From Bog-473 sp963721585 (lineage in GTDB: Bacteria > Actinomycetota > Acidimicrobiia > Acidimicrobiales > RAAP-2): 64,000 bases of DNA. This document shows, piece by piece, positions 1 through 8,536 of the stretch. The DNA is taken from NCBI GenBank assembly GCA_963721585.1, contig CAVRJN010000004.1, positions 1 through 64,000 of the forward strand, in the 5' to 3' direction. Both the position numbers and the translations under genes were made by a program. A model generated the notes under the pieces. That model worked only from the letters and a program-made list of their open reading frames with translations. It had not been told where the DNA came from and ran no database searches. The stretch's first letter is position 1. Each line of letters opens with the position of its first letter.

Positions 1-61
1 CGCGCTTAAAACCCCAGGTCATGAGGGTAGCCCGGCCAACTGGGTATCCGCTCGCCTCGCA

Positions 62-82
62 TGACCACCAAGTTGACCACCA
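62..82 (+). repeat. Left-end direct repeat, probable integrase arm site
   Basis: This 21-bp sequence contains TGACCACCA twice, 12 bp apart, and is identical to 36151-36171. Two tandem copies at each end of an integrase-bearing island look like arm-type integrase binding sites or the att repeats themselves. Confidence 0.55.
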
Positions 83-294
83 GGATTGCCGTCCCGTTAA
101 TCAGTGCGCCGTGTCGTTGCTCCATACAGGCGGATTGCAACTTGAAAGCCTGTGATCACGCCAGCGGCTCGCAACCTGGTGCAACGAGATGATCGATGCG
201 GTGCTCGGTACTTGTCACGATCGTCTGCGACGGCTCGGGGCTCTAGCCATTCGAGAAGGAGATCAAAGCGGATCCGCACGTTAGTTAGCGGGCC
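83..294. other. No gene seen at left end
   Basis: Between the left repeat and the end of the kinase gene there are only short overlapping reading frames on both strands with no recognisable protein features. I see nothing that I would call a gene. Confidence 0.5.
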
Positions 295-1851
295 TCAGTT
301 TTCAGTGGTCGCCCTGTCGATCGAGGACGCCACAACCGGATGGAGGGTACTGAGATTTATGTCCTCAATTGACCAGGCCAGGTTGTATTCGTCGCTAGCG
401 CGAATCGCCTCTGCTACTGCTAGAGCCTGCGGCCCTGTTCTTGCGGTCTGAAGGATTGCTCCCAGAGAGTCGCGAACCCGCCACCGGTTGTGATTGGCGC
501 CGACCCCAATTAGAGCTAGCACGCTGGCGCCCATCACGTCTGGATCATCATCGGAAGCCGTCAGGCAGCGACGAAAGAAGGATGCGATCTGGTCGGAGAA
601 CGCAAATTCATATCGGCGATCTTTCATAAAACGGGCCAAACGATTGAGGAACTCGCGCAATAAGTCATTATCGTCATGCCACAGATCAAACAGATCGGGA
701 CCCGAAAGATAGACCACCGTTTCGTCCAGCACCTCAAACAGTTCCTCATCATCAATGCTGGCGACAATGAGTCGGCGGATCTCTTTGACAGCGGTGGGAT
801 CGGCGATAGGTCCGCGGAGACGCTCGGCCAGTTGTTGCTTGGCGTCAGCGTTGCGCTCGTCTCGGGTCTGCCACAGACCCGTAGGTGACGATGCGGCGTC
901 GTCGAGAGCTTGAGCAAATGCCTCGATCGAAGGGTAACGACGAGACGGCGCGGCATCAGTAGCCCTGCGAACTACCGCTCGTAGGGCCTCGTGTTCGATG
1001 TCGGAAACGGGTCCTTGCTCTCCAGTAAGTAGCAGATGAAGCACCCTGCCAATGCCAAAGATGTCGGCTGCATTCGTTACAGCTTTTGCATCAGTCCACT
1101 GTTCTGCCGCCGTGAACCACCACGAGCCCACGCCCTCGCCGGTTTCCGTCAGTGTCGTAGTCTCGTGTGGGCCAATTCGGCGGGCCAGCCCAAGATCAGA
1201 AATAGCCCATACACCTCGCCGAAAACGAAGGACATTTCCGGGCTTCACATCACGGTGAATAACGTCTTTCTCATGCAGGTGAGCTAAACCAGCAGCGATC
1301 TGACGAACAATGTCAACGACAACGAGAACGTCTCCCGCTATCGAAGCAACTGCGTCCGCAAGACTCTCTTTGGCAAGCGGCATGACGTACCACAATGTGC
1401 CATCCGTTTCCTCACCCGCGTCTAGTGCTGGAACGACATTTGCGTGGTGATCTTCCAAGAGAATCTGTTGCTCCCGACGGAAACGGGCGAAGTCAATAGG
1501 GTCAACGACACCACCGGTGTCCAGTACCTTGACGGCCACGACGACATCCCTGCTCCGTTCCGCTTGACTATCTTCGGCGCGGTATACCTTCCCAAACCCG
1601 CCTGAAGCGACCGGATTAGCGTCAAGAACGTACCGATCACCCACGACTTTGTTGGAACGTGCCGAGGGTCGTCCCGGTTTCCTGCGGGCGGTCTTCTCCC
1701 ACCGACTGACGGCATCGAGGTCAAAGATCGGACCCGCAGCAAGTTCGGCAATCGGCAAGGGAAATCCCGGCTTTGATCGGAGGGACGCGACTCGTTGCCG
1801 GCTGATGCCCAGCAGCTCTGAAACTTCGGTAACCCCACCGATCGTCGACAT
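295..1851 (-). CDS. HTH-fused serine/threonine protein kinase
   Basis: The product is 518 aa. Residues about 7-60 look like a small helix-turn-helix or excisionase-type domain ('VSELLGISRQRVASL'). A Hanks-type kinase domain follows: glycine loop 'VASGGFGKVY' near 81-90, ATP lysine in 'VAVKVL' near 108, alpha-C glutamate near 127, 'HRDVKPGN' near 199-206 and 'DLG' in place of DFG near 219-221. The last 190 residues are helical and unassigned. No membrane segment is seen, so this is probably a cytoplasmic kinase. It is the last gene of a minus-strand run, 193 bp after the cold-shock-like gene, and may act as a signalling or effector kinase of that cassette (inference). Confidence 0.85.
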   Translation of the reverse strand: MSTIGGVTEVSELLGISRQRVASLRSKPGFPLPIAELAAGPIFDLDAVSRWEKTARRKPGRPSARSNKVVGDRYVLDANPVASGGFGKVYRAEDSQAERSRDVVVAVKVLDTGGVVDPIDFARFRREQQILLEDHHANVVPALDAGEETDGTLWYVMPLAKESLADAVASIAGDVLVVVDIVRQIAAGLAHLHEKDVIHRDVKPGNVLRFRRGVWAISDLGLARRIGPHETTTLTETGEGVGSWWFTAAEQWTDAKAVTNAADIFGIGRVLHLLLTGEQGPVSDIEHEALRAVVRRATDAAPSRRYPSIEAFAQALDDAASSPTGLWQTRDERNADAKQQLAERLRGPIADPTAVKEIRRLIVASIDDEELFEVLDETVVYLSGPDLFDLWHDDNDLLREFLNRLARFMKDRRYEFAFSDQIASFFRRCLTASDDDPDVMGASVLALIGVGANHNRWRVRDSLGAILQTARTGPQALAVAEAIRASDEYNLAWSIEDINLSTLHPVVASSIDRATTEN

Positions 1852-2044
1852 ATAATCATTGTCGTCTAATCAGTGAATAGCAGTCAACTATTGTCATAAT
1901 TCCGCCCTGAACAGGAATTACTGGGGAAAAGCCCCGTGCGGCAGCAGGCATTGCACGCCTTCGTTTCAGGTAAGGCTGAACACTGCGAAGGCCAGTCACC
2001 ATGGCACTGCCGATCGTCTCTCTCTCACTGCTGTAGGGATCGGC

Positions 2045-2365
2045 CTAGTCCCCAGATAGTTCGTCGATAACCCGGGGCTCCCTGGACGTTCCGTACAACT
2101 CCTCCGTTGTCGGTTCATCAATCTTCAAAACATGCGTGGCCCGGAGTTCTGCGCCGTCCTCCAGCGGGACGAATCTCACCACTTGACCCGGTCGAAGTGT
2201 CCGAAATCCCTCGGTAACCACATCCGTATATTCACAGACGTAGGAAATGCCCGAATCATCCGCGACCGAATACCGCGATCCCTTCCCCTCAATTCCCCCG
2301 CCAAAAGAGCTAGCAGCAACTACGACGCCGGTGAGAAACACTGCGCTTGATTGAGATTGGCTCAT
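2045..2365 (-). CDS. Degenerate cold-shock-like (OB-fold) protein
   Basis: The product is 106 aa. Residues about 10-85 follow the layout of a cold-shock domain: a 'GVV' first strand, a glycine-rich turn, and a second half 'TEGFRTLRPGQVVRFVP' ending in 'ATHVLKI', close to the usual 'GFRTL.EGQ.V.F...ATNV' pattern. The aromatic RNP motifs of true cold-shock proteins are missing, so nucleic-acid binding may be altered. It starts 2 bp after the FGE-fold gene stops and is almost certainly cotranslated with it. Its fixed place beside FGE-fold and STAND genes suggests a sensor or adaptor role (inference). Confidence 0.6.
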   Translation of the reverse strand: MSQSQSSAVFLTGVVVAASSFGGGIEGKGSRYSVADDSGISYVCEYTDVVTEGFRTLRPGQVVRFVPLEDGAELRATHVLKIDEPTTEELYGTSREPRVIDELSGD

Positions 2366-2367
2366 TG

Positions 2368-3138
2368 CTATCCCTCGACGATTCTGAACCCGACAGCGTT
2401 ACTCCGACCCGAGAGCCGGTATACCCCTCGAGAACTGCATCTAACTGCGCGGATCGGATTGTCGTATGAGCCGCCAGCAATTACTGCGTCCGTTCCATTC
2501 TCAAGAACAGTCGCCGTCCACTCCCAGACGTTGCCAGCCATATCCAGACAACCCGACGGGGAGAGATTTCGGGGAAATGAACCAGGGAGAGTCGGGTAGC
2601 CTTCGCGCAACTCCCCCCTATCGTGTGCTCGCTTCCACTCGTCCCACGTCGGAAGTAACCTGCGCGCCCAGTGATCCGCACAGTTGGCGGAGCTCATGTC
2701 GGGATCCTCGCCCCAAGGGAACAATCGTCCGTCCTGGCCGCGCGCCGCTACTTCCCATTCCGTAGATGTAGGCAAGCGAGCACCAACCCACTCAGCGTAG
2801 GCCCAAGCCCCCCACCAGCTCACGCATGTCGCCGGATAATCCAGAAATTGCTCTGATTGGTAGTAGCTGGCGTTACGAAGTCGATCGAAAAGAGGTTGAA
2901 CTAGCGACCGATCTGTGCAGACTGGATGGAGGACTGCCTCGCCAAGCTCTTCAGCACGGAGGAAGCTCCGATACTGTCCGACGGTGACTTGCGATCTACC
3001 CATCACTAGAGGGGCTTGCTGCCAATGGATCCGCGTTTCTCCGGGCGGTCCAATCACGTAGTTGCCCGAGTCAGCTCGATCAACGCGGTTGGACGATTGC
3101 AACTTGATCGCCCTACTAAGAACTGAGATGAAATTCAC
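2368..3138 (-). CDS. FGE-sulfatase fold (SUMF1-like) protein
   Basis: The product is 256 aa and is a formylglycine-generating-enzyme fold: 'VTVGQYRSFL' near 51-60, 'RLPTSTEWEVAARG' near 121-134, 'PWGE' near 141, 'GNVWEWTA' near 202-209, 'AGGSYDNP' near 221-228 and 'GFRI' at the end. The catalytic cysteine pair of true FGE is not complete: one Cys is seen in 'VRCSSRG', while the position five residues before it is not Cys. A non-catalytic binding role is therefore likely. The gene overlaps the end of the STAND gene by 23 bp and lies 2 bp before the cold-shock-like gene. FGE-fold proteins recur in STAND-based conflict systems (established); the exact role here is unknown. Confidence 0.85.
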   Translation of the reverse strand: MNFISVLSRAIKLQSSNRVDRADSGNYVIGPPGETRIHWQQAPLVMGRSQVTVGQYRSFLRAEELGEAVLHPVCTDRSLVQPLFDRLRNASYYQSEQFLDYPATCVSWWGAWAYAEWVGARLPTSTEWEVAARGQDGRLFPWGEDPDMSSANCADHWARRLLPTWDEWKRAHDRGELREGYPTLPGSFPRNLSPSGCLDMAGNVWEWTATVLENGTDAVIAGGSYDNPIRAVRCSSRGVYRLSGRSNAVGFRIVEG

Positions 3139-5010
3139 GACACTGATCGGTTAACCGCACTCCGGCATATTGCTCGTCATTGACCGCATACCGAAGGTAA
3201 AACCATGCACCGATTGCCTCCCGGAACACCTGGTGTCTGAACCGCAGCCGATCCTCACTCAGCGGCGCCAGAAGTCGCTTCAGCCTGCATGAAGATGAGG
3301 TGGGCGAAGCCTCAAAAGCGGACAGCCCGAAGGCCGATATCACGTCCAACACGCCGACTGTCGAAGAACCTTTGAGGCACTTAGGTCCCAGCCCTTCCAT
3401 CAACTCGCTGCCGGGAATTCCAATTTCCGAACCGTATCTGTCGATCTCGTTCAAGACGGAATCAACCAGCGCTTCCTTGGAGTCATGACGTTGCAACATC
3501 ATGTCCAGTGGCGTGGCGTGGTCCTGGTCAGCGATTCCAGCAATTCGCAGTACAGCGAATTTGGGAAGCGACAACGGATCCACACCTTCTGAAATCAGCC
3601 GATTTGCGAGCTTCTCTGAGATCAACGCATTTCGGTCAAGAAGCTGCCGAACATACGGGGTGTCGAGCAGGAAGCTCTGCCGCGTACTAATGATGGTGGT
3701 TGATGCGGCGGACAACAGAATTGACAAGGTCCCAAACAACTCCACTATTTCGCTGAGTGAACCTCCCTCGACCGCCTCATCGAGTGCATCTACAAAGCAG
3801 ACGCACCGCCCAGATCGAATGAGAAAGGTGAACACCGACCAGATCTGGCTATGCGGAACCAGAAAGCATGAGCCAAGTTGCCGCACGACCAGCTCTTCGA
3901 GCTCCTCTCCTGGAAGCCGGTCGGCGAGATCCAAAAAAAACCGATACCGCCCGTCTGTGACGGTTGCCTTTGCCATTGTTGTCAGTAGACGAGTCTTGCC
4001 AGTGCCAGCCGTACCGATAACCAGCAGATTTCCTTTATCTCGCTGACAGAGCGACGTGAGTACCTCGGTCACGTTTGCGACGTGGCGTAGCTCAAACGAA
4101 ATGACAGCCGGATCGAAGTTGAGGAGATCTCCCTCCAGCTCGTATCGGGCGACATCGGGAGCAGCTCCGATGTCATCACGCTCCGAGGCCTTGGCCGCAA
4201 GAGCTCGAGAGTCGACGACAGTGTCGAGAAACTCCTGATACAAGACCACCTTGGAATCCGCGAAGCGCTGAGAATCCGTCTCCTCGCTGGCATCGACCAA
4301 CACAAACCGGGTCAGTTTTGGGTAGCTGGTATCGAGTAGATGTCCATCGGTCGCTTCTAGAACTTGAAGTAGCTCTGTCACGCTCGTGCCGAGCAACACT
4401 TCAACGTATTCAGCCTTTAGTCCGACGATCCTCTCGAAGAGGACGTAGGAAGTTGCACTGGATAGGTCGAATCTCTTGGAGACCACATAGTCCATCGATC
4501 CGTAGAGACCAGTCAGAAACCGCAGGCGCTCAACAAGGTCCGAACCTATATGGATTTCGTCATTCCGCGAACCTGCCATCGCGGTGTCAGCCCAGGCCAG
4601 AAGTGTTACAAGCCGCCGGAGTACCAGAAGAGCGTCTTCCGGCTCAATCTCGTAACCATCATGAGCCGATCGATTCCTCAGTCGCTGAATATCCGAAAGC
4701 GCGTCCAAAACGCCCGCACTATCAATCGAGTCGCGCACGCCTTTGATCAGATCATTTAACGCCTTCTGCGCAGGGTCTCCCGGTACACCCTGCTGGATCC
4801 ACAACTCCTTAAGTACGCGTTCAGTCGCTTTGCCCACCAAAGCGACAGCGTTTTCGGGATACCCATCTGAGATTGATTTCAGTGGCCTCTCAATATCGAG
4901 CCCGATCAGCTTCGTAATTCTTCTCGCGCTTGAAGCTCAGAACGCAGCGTTGCGAGTCGATCAGCTTCCACGGCTGCCCGCAATAAAAATGAATCTATCT
5001 TCGAACTCAT
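3116..5010 (-). CDS. HEPN-like/STAND NTPase, frameshifted near 4910
   Basis: The continuous frame from 4840 (a TTG) gives 574 aa with Walker A 'GTAGTGKT' near 276-283 and Walker B 'CVCFVDALDE' near 346-355, as in NACHT/STAND ATPases. The N-terminal region has 'RNRSAH' near 55-60, matching the R-x4-H motif of HEPN folds, in a DUF4145-like setting. A short frame starting with ATG at 5010 encodes 'MSSKIDSFLLRAAVEADRLA' and stops at 4906. Adding one base near 4910 joins it to 'LIGLDIERPLKSIS', giving one protein of about 630 aa. I take 5010 as the true start, overlapping the methyltransferase gene by 50 bp. C-terminal sensor repeats are not recognised. Likely a nucleotide-dependent switch of an immune cassette. 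Confidence 0.7.
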
Positions 5011-5746
5011 AGATTCCCGAGGCTGGCTTACGCTCAGACATCTCCTGCAGTCCTCGTGCGATGTCCGCGTCAGAGAAATTCGATAACAAAGACATGTATC
5101 GGTTCTGTACCATCTCTCGATAACGCGCAACCGGAAGTTTCAACGGAAACGCTTCTACCGTCGTCTCCACTCGAAGACCGCGGTCAGCGAAGACCGTCTC
5201 GACGGTCGAGAAGTGGGGTTGAAGCCGCTCATAGAGCTCTAAGGCATTGCGAAACAGGGGATAGTCAATCGTGGGAGGCAGCATTATGAGAACGATGACT
5301 CCATCGCCGGTAAGCGTGTCGATCAAGTTTCCAAGGTCAGACTGTATGTCAGAGAAGTGATGCACGGCCTCCTTGATCAGAATCCTGTCGATCGGCACAA
5401 GCCCTCGTGTAGCAAGTTCACGCGGAGCATCGCTAGCAGCGGCGCACAGCGTTTGAATACCATCCGCTGGCGAGATCTGACTCAGCATCGCAGCTGAAGG
5501 ATCGACGCAGACAACCTGGATCTCGTCTCCCGACTTGTGCCGCAGGCTCTTTGAGTAAAGACCCGTTCCTCCACCAACGTCAGCTACAAAGTGGCCGGCT
5601 TTGGGCATGAGCTTCGTATAGATCCGATCCGTCATCCAGCTTATGAACTCACTGCTGTACTCCCAATTTGTGTCGTACGTCTCGGACAGGCGTTCGTAGT
5701 GTCCGGCAATACCAGCACGCCCATCGGATGGGAGCTCGGTCGCCAT
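4961..5746 (-). CDS. SAM-dependent methyltransferase, class I
   Basis: The product is 261 aa with a Rossmann-type SAM site: motif I 'VADVGGGTGLYS' near 54-65, acidic 'VVCVDPSAAML' at the end of strand 2, and 'ILIKEAVHHF' as the post-I region. The type resembles small-molecule (ubiE/Methyltransf_11/25) enzymes; no DNA-methylase NPPY/DPPY motif is present. The substrate is unknown. It lies 24 bp after the membrane-protein gene and overlaps the corrected start of the STAND gene, so the three look cotranscribed. It could be a resident cargo enzyme or a member of the STAND/FGE cassette. Confidence 0.8.
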   Translation of the reverse strand: MATELPSDGRAGIAGHYERLSETYDTNWEYSSEFISWMTDRIYTKLMPKAGHFVADVGGGTGLYSKSLRHKSGDEIQVVCVDPSAAMLSQISPADGIQTLCAAASDAPRELATRGLVPIDRILIKEAVHHFSDIQSDLGNLIDTLTGDGVIVLIMLPPTIDYPLFRNALELYERLQPHFSTVETVFADRGLRVETTVEAFPLKLPVARYREMVQNRYMSLLSNFSDADIARGLQEMSERKPASGIYEFEDRFIFIAGSRGS

Positions 5747-5770
5747 TTCAGAAGGTTCCCTTCCGCAATG

Positions 5771-7162
5771 TCACGACCACGCACCGTGTGAGTCCGGTCG
5801 GTCATTGGAGCGCGGGTGGCTTCGGTGTCTGCGACTCTTTAGATGAGGCCTAAAAAGAAATGTTGACAGGGCCACCGCGAACACAACCGTGATCGCTAAG
5901 GCAACAATGAGACCGCTCCAGGTGTGATTTACGGCGGCCCAGATTGTAAGTATCGGAACAGCCGGCAAACCGACGACGGTGAGCAGCGATAGGATGCGCT
6001 CCGTCCGTCGAGTTACCTTCAAGGTCTCGCGCTCTACCTGAGACCTGGCCTGTCGCACGAGCTCTCCGATTTCAACGGTTGAGGTTTCGAGCAGCTCGGG
6101 CAGTTGGTGCTCCTTTTGGAGTGACCGGATGAGCTTGTCTCCGTGTGAGCCCAATGCGGCATCTCGCCACCACACGGCCGCACGGAACCGTGTGAGCTCT
6201 CTGTCGAGCGATTCGACGGTGCCAAGGTCTCGATCAGAACTCGTTGCAACTTCACCCAACGCATCTGCGAATTCGTTCAACCACAATGACTGAAGCAATC
6301 CCAACATGAGAGCATCTAGATAGATTGTGCACGCGTATAGGCGGAGGCTCCCAATGACATCGCGATCTCGTTCGGTACTCGTGGCAACAAATGCTGCGCC
6401 GTCTCGCTGTACGACCGCCGACCAGGTAGAAGACAGCGGTAGCTCGGTACCTATGTTCTCTTGCAGATCATGCGGTACGAGAGTTTGGGGTGGAGTCAGG
6501 GAGGCCAAAAGCCAAAGCCACTCACGCAGAGGATTGCCAAGCTCCGTGCCCTTCACTCCGGGTAAGACGTGCTCGACGGTGATTGGTAGGGATGCGAACG
6601 AGACTGTGTATGGCGCGCTTGTGACATCGACATCTATGTCAGTCAGATTCAGGGTGCTGAGCCACTTCGCCAGTCGCTGACCAAGTCGTTGCCGTCCGTC
6701 CCGCTGCCGCAGTTCACCGTATAGCTGTCCAATGACTCGAAGACTGAGTTCCTCACCTAGGGGAATATGAAGACAAACCAACCCCCGAAAGGTGTCTGTC
6801 TCCACGTCAGGACTCAACTCATCTGGGCGAAGTAGGAGTTCGATAGCTTCCACCTCTAGCCGATCTGTAATCTCGAAAGACTCATCATGTGTCATCCAGC
6901 GGTACATCCGAAACCCGTCAGGAGGATGGGGATAGAGAACTCGATGAACGCGCCTGTGGAACGCAGACGACCGTCGATCCTCAGTGGCGACTATTTCTGT
7001 AAATCCGGAGTCAGAGGGAATGACACCTCGGATTGGCAACGGACCCGTGCTCCATCCCTGGAACTGGGACTCTGCACACTCGATCGAGACTAGAACGGCC
7101 AAGTATGGATTGGCATCAGACATCGCCCGTCCCACACCATTCGTCAAAGCGTCGGACGCCAT
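5771..7162 (-). CDS. Predicted protein with two C-terminal membrane helices
   Basis: I cannot assign a family. The product is about 463 aa from ATG 7162; a TTG at 7207 and an ATG at 7123 are alternatives. The first ~370 residues are soluble, with a helical, charged stretch ('QARSQVERETLKVTRRTERI') leading into two close hydrophobic segments ('ILSLLTVVGLPAVPILTIWA' and 'SGLIVALAITVVFAVALSTF') and a basic tail. That end is loosely like CorA-type membrane anchors, but the CorA GMN motif is not seen. It is the first gene of the minus-strand cassette, 24 bp before the methyltransferase. A membrane effector is a reasonable guess and no more. Confidence 0.6.
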   Translation of the reverse strand: MASDALTNGVGRAMSDANPYLAVLVSIECAESQFQGWSTGPLPIRGVIPSDSGFTEIVATEDRRSSAFHRRVHRVLYPHPPDGFRMYRWMTHDESFEITDRLEVEAIELLLRPDELSPDVETDTFRGLVCLHIPLGEELSLRVIGQLYGELRQRDGRQRLGQRLAKWLSTLNLTDIDVDVTSAPYTVSFASLPITVEHVLPGVKGTELGNPLREWLWLLASLTPPQTLVPHDLQENIGTELPLSSTWSAVVQRDGAAFVATSTERDRDVIGSLRLYACTIYLDALMLGLLQSLWLNEFADALGEVATSSDRDLGTVESLDRELTRFRAAVWWRDAALGSHGDKLIRSLQKEHQLPELLETSTVEIGELVRQARSQVERETLKVTRRTERILSLLTVVGLPAVPILTIWAAVNHTWSGLIVALAITVVFAVALSTFLFRPHLKSRRHRSHPRSNDRPDSHGAWS

Positions 7163-7496
7163 CGATGCCCACAGTTCATGACCGCCGGTTCTCTCGTCTT
7201 GGCGCAAAGAATTGTGGCTGGAAACTAGCGATACGTCGGCCCATCGTCAAGTGCTTGAGACAGTTGGGTCAAGAGCTACCGCGATCTCCGAATCAGCTAG
7301 CCGGGCACCCATGTGGGGTCATAGCCGACCGACGGCACGCTTTGTCAGGACCACGGGGCGGCATCTAGCCGGCGCCCGATCCCGCGCATCCAACGCAATG
7401 TTGACGCGACCCGATAGAGACGGCGGGGGTCTAGGGACGACAGCCACGGACTGATCCGGGCCCGACCACGGGAAGGAAGTTACCTCCGGTTCGAGA
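7163..7496. other. Intergenic region, no gene seen
   Basis: This stretch separates the end of the DUF2971 gene from the start of the membrane-protein gene, both on the minus strand. Short frames exist on both strands but none shows protein-like features. It probably carries the promoter for the STAND/FGE cassette. Confidence 0.4.
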
Positions 7497-8423
7497 TTAT
7501 GGAGCATTTGGTCTAGGAATGTCCCATCTCAGGTTTACCACCACCGCTGCCGTAGAACGGCTGATCATCCAATTGCCTTCTTGTTCGGCAGCAGGGAGAA
7601 GGCGATGGCTAAGTAGATTCCAATCGATCCGGGCGACTCGACCGCGGACATCGAGTGCATCGTTGAAAATCCGGGCAACTGCTAGATGCTCATCTGAAAA
7701 GTCGACGCCCAATACAAGTCCTGCAACGGCCCCACGTAGATCGATGTAGCACTCTCCTGTGTGGCCTGGCTCGAACACCGCCAAGCGGAATTCACGTTCG
7801 TCTCGCCAATCCTCATGCTTGACATAGAAGGCATCCATCCAGTTATTGACGAAGAATTCGGAAACTATTGCGCTCAAATCTGGAGTATTGGTTCCGCCAA
7901 GGCTCACGGATGCTTTGAGGGGATCCATACGTAGATAGCGAACGTGGTGGCTCGTGAAATGTGCAGAGGGCTCCTTCTCCGCGTACTCTTCTACAAATCG
8001 TCTTAGAAGCTCGGTACGGTCAACGATCAGACAGGCTCCTGTATGGTTCGCTGAATATTGTGCCCACATGCGGGGACGGGCGTAGCCCGCACCGAATCTG
8101 ACATTGTCCTTACCGGGTAGGTCGGTTGCGAATGCGGCGACATTGACATGGCTTCGAAACTCTCTGGCTGCTTCCCATAAACCAGCCGCGGCATCTGGCG
8201 GTGACTCCGGGCCGCTGGAGTGGCTGAAAAACCAACGTTTCGACTCTCTCGGGTCGTTCATCCGAGTCGCCGAAGACAGTCGGAACGAGCGGCTGTGTGC
8301 GATGTCGAGGAGTCGTTCCCATGTCGTGTAGTGATACAAGTACCTATTGGGGTCGAAGGAGCTCTCACGGGTGAAGGCGGGAACCTCCTCCGGCTCGACT
8401 ATCGGTGGCGGGACGTACGTCAT
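7497..8423 (-). CDS. DUF2971 domain protein
   Basis: The product is 308 aa. It has the DUF2971 hallmarks: 'YLYHYTTWERLLDI' near 28-41, then 'FRLSSATRMNDPRES' and the central 'RMWAQYSANHTGACLIVD'. The molecular function of the family is not established; it is often seen in defence islands. It starts 113 bp after the giant helicase gene on the same strand, so it may be the last gene of the DISARM-like operon or an independent cargo gene. Confidence 0.8.
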   Translation of the reverse strand: MTYVPPPIVEPEEVPAFTRESSFDPNRYLYHYTTWERLLDIAHSRSFRLSSATRMNDPRESKRWFFSHSSGPESPPDAAAGLWEAAREFRSHVNVAAFATDLPGKDNVRFGAGYARPRMWAQYSANHTGACLIVDRTELLRRFVEEYAEKEPSAHFTSHHVRYLRMDPLKASVSLGGTNTPDLSAIVSEFFVNNWMDAFYVKHEDWRDEREFRLAVFEPGHTGECYIDLRGAVAGLVLGVDFSDEHLAVARIFNDALDVRGRVARIDWNLLSHRLLPAAEQEGNWMISRSTAAVVVNLRWDIPRPNAP

Positions 8424-8536
8424 CCCATCATCATGGCGAGCTGGATCGAGTCTTACGAACTCTGTGACGATCTAGCGGCCGCAAGTTGTGGTCGTCCTCT
8501 CAGATGCAGCACGAATCTCGTGGCTTAGTCGTCTGT

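Noticed and set aside
97..451. Short frames on both strands at the left end
   Set aside because: They overlap each other and the end of the kinase gene, with no ribosome-binding site or family signature.
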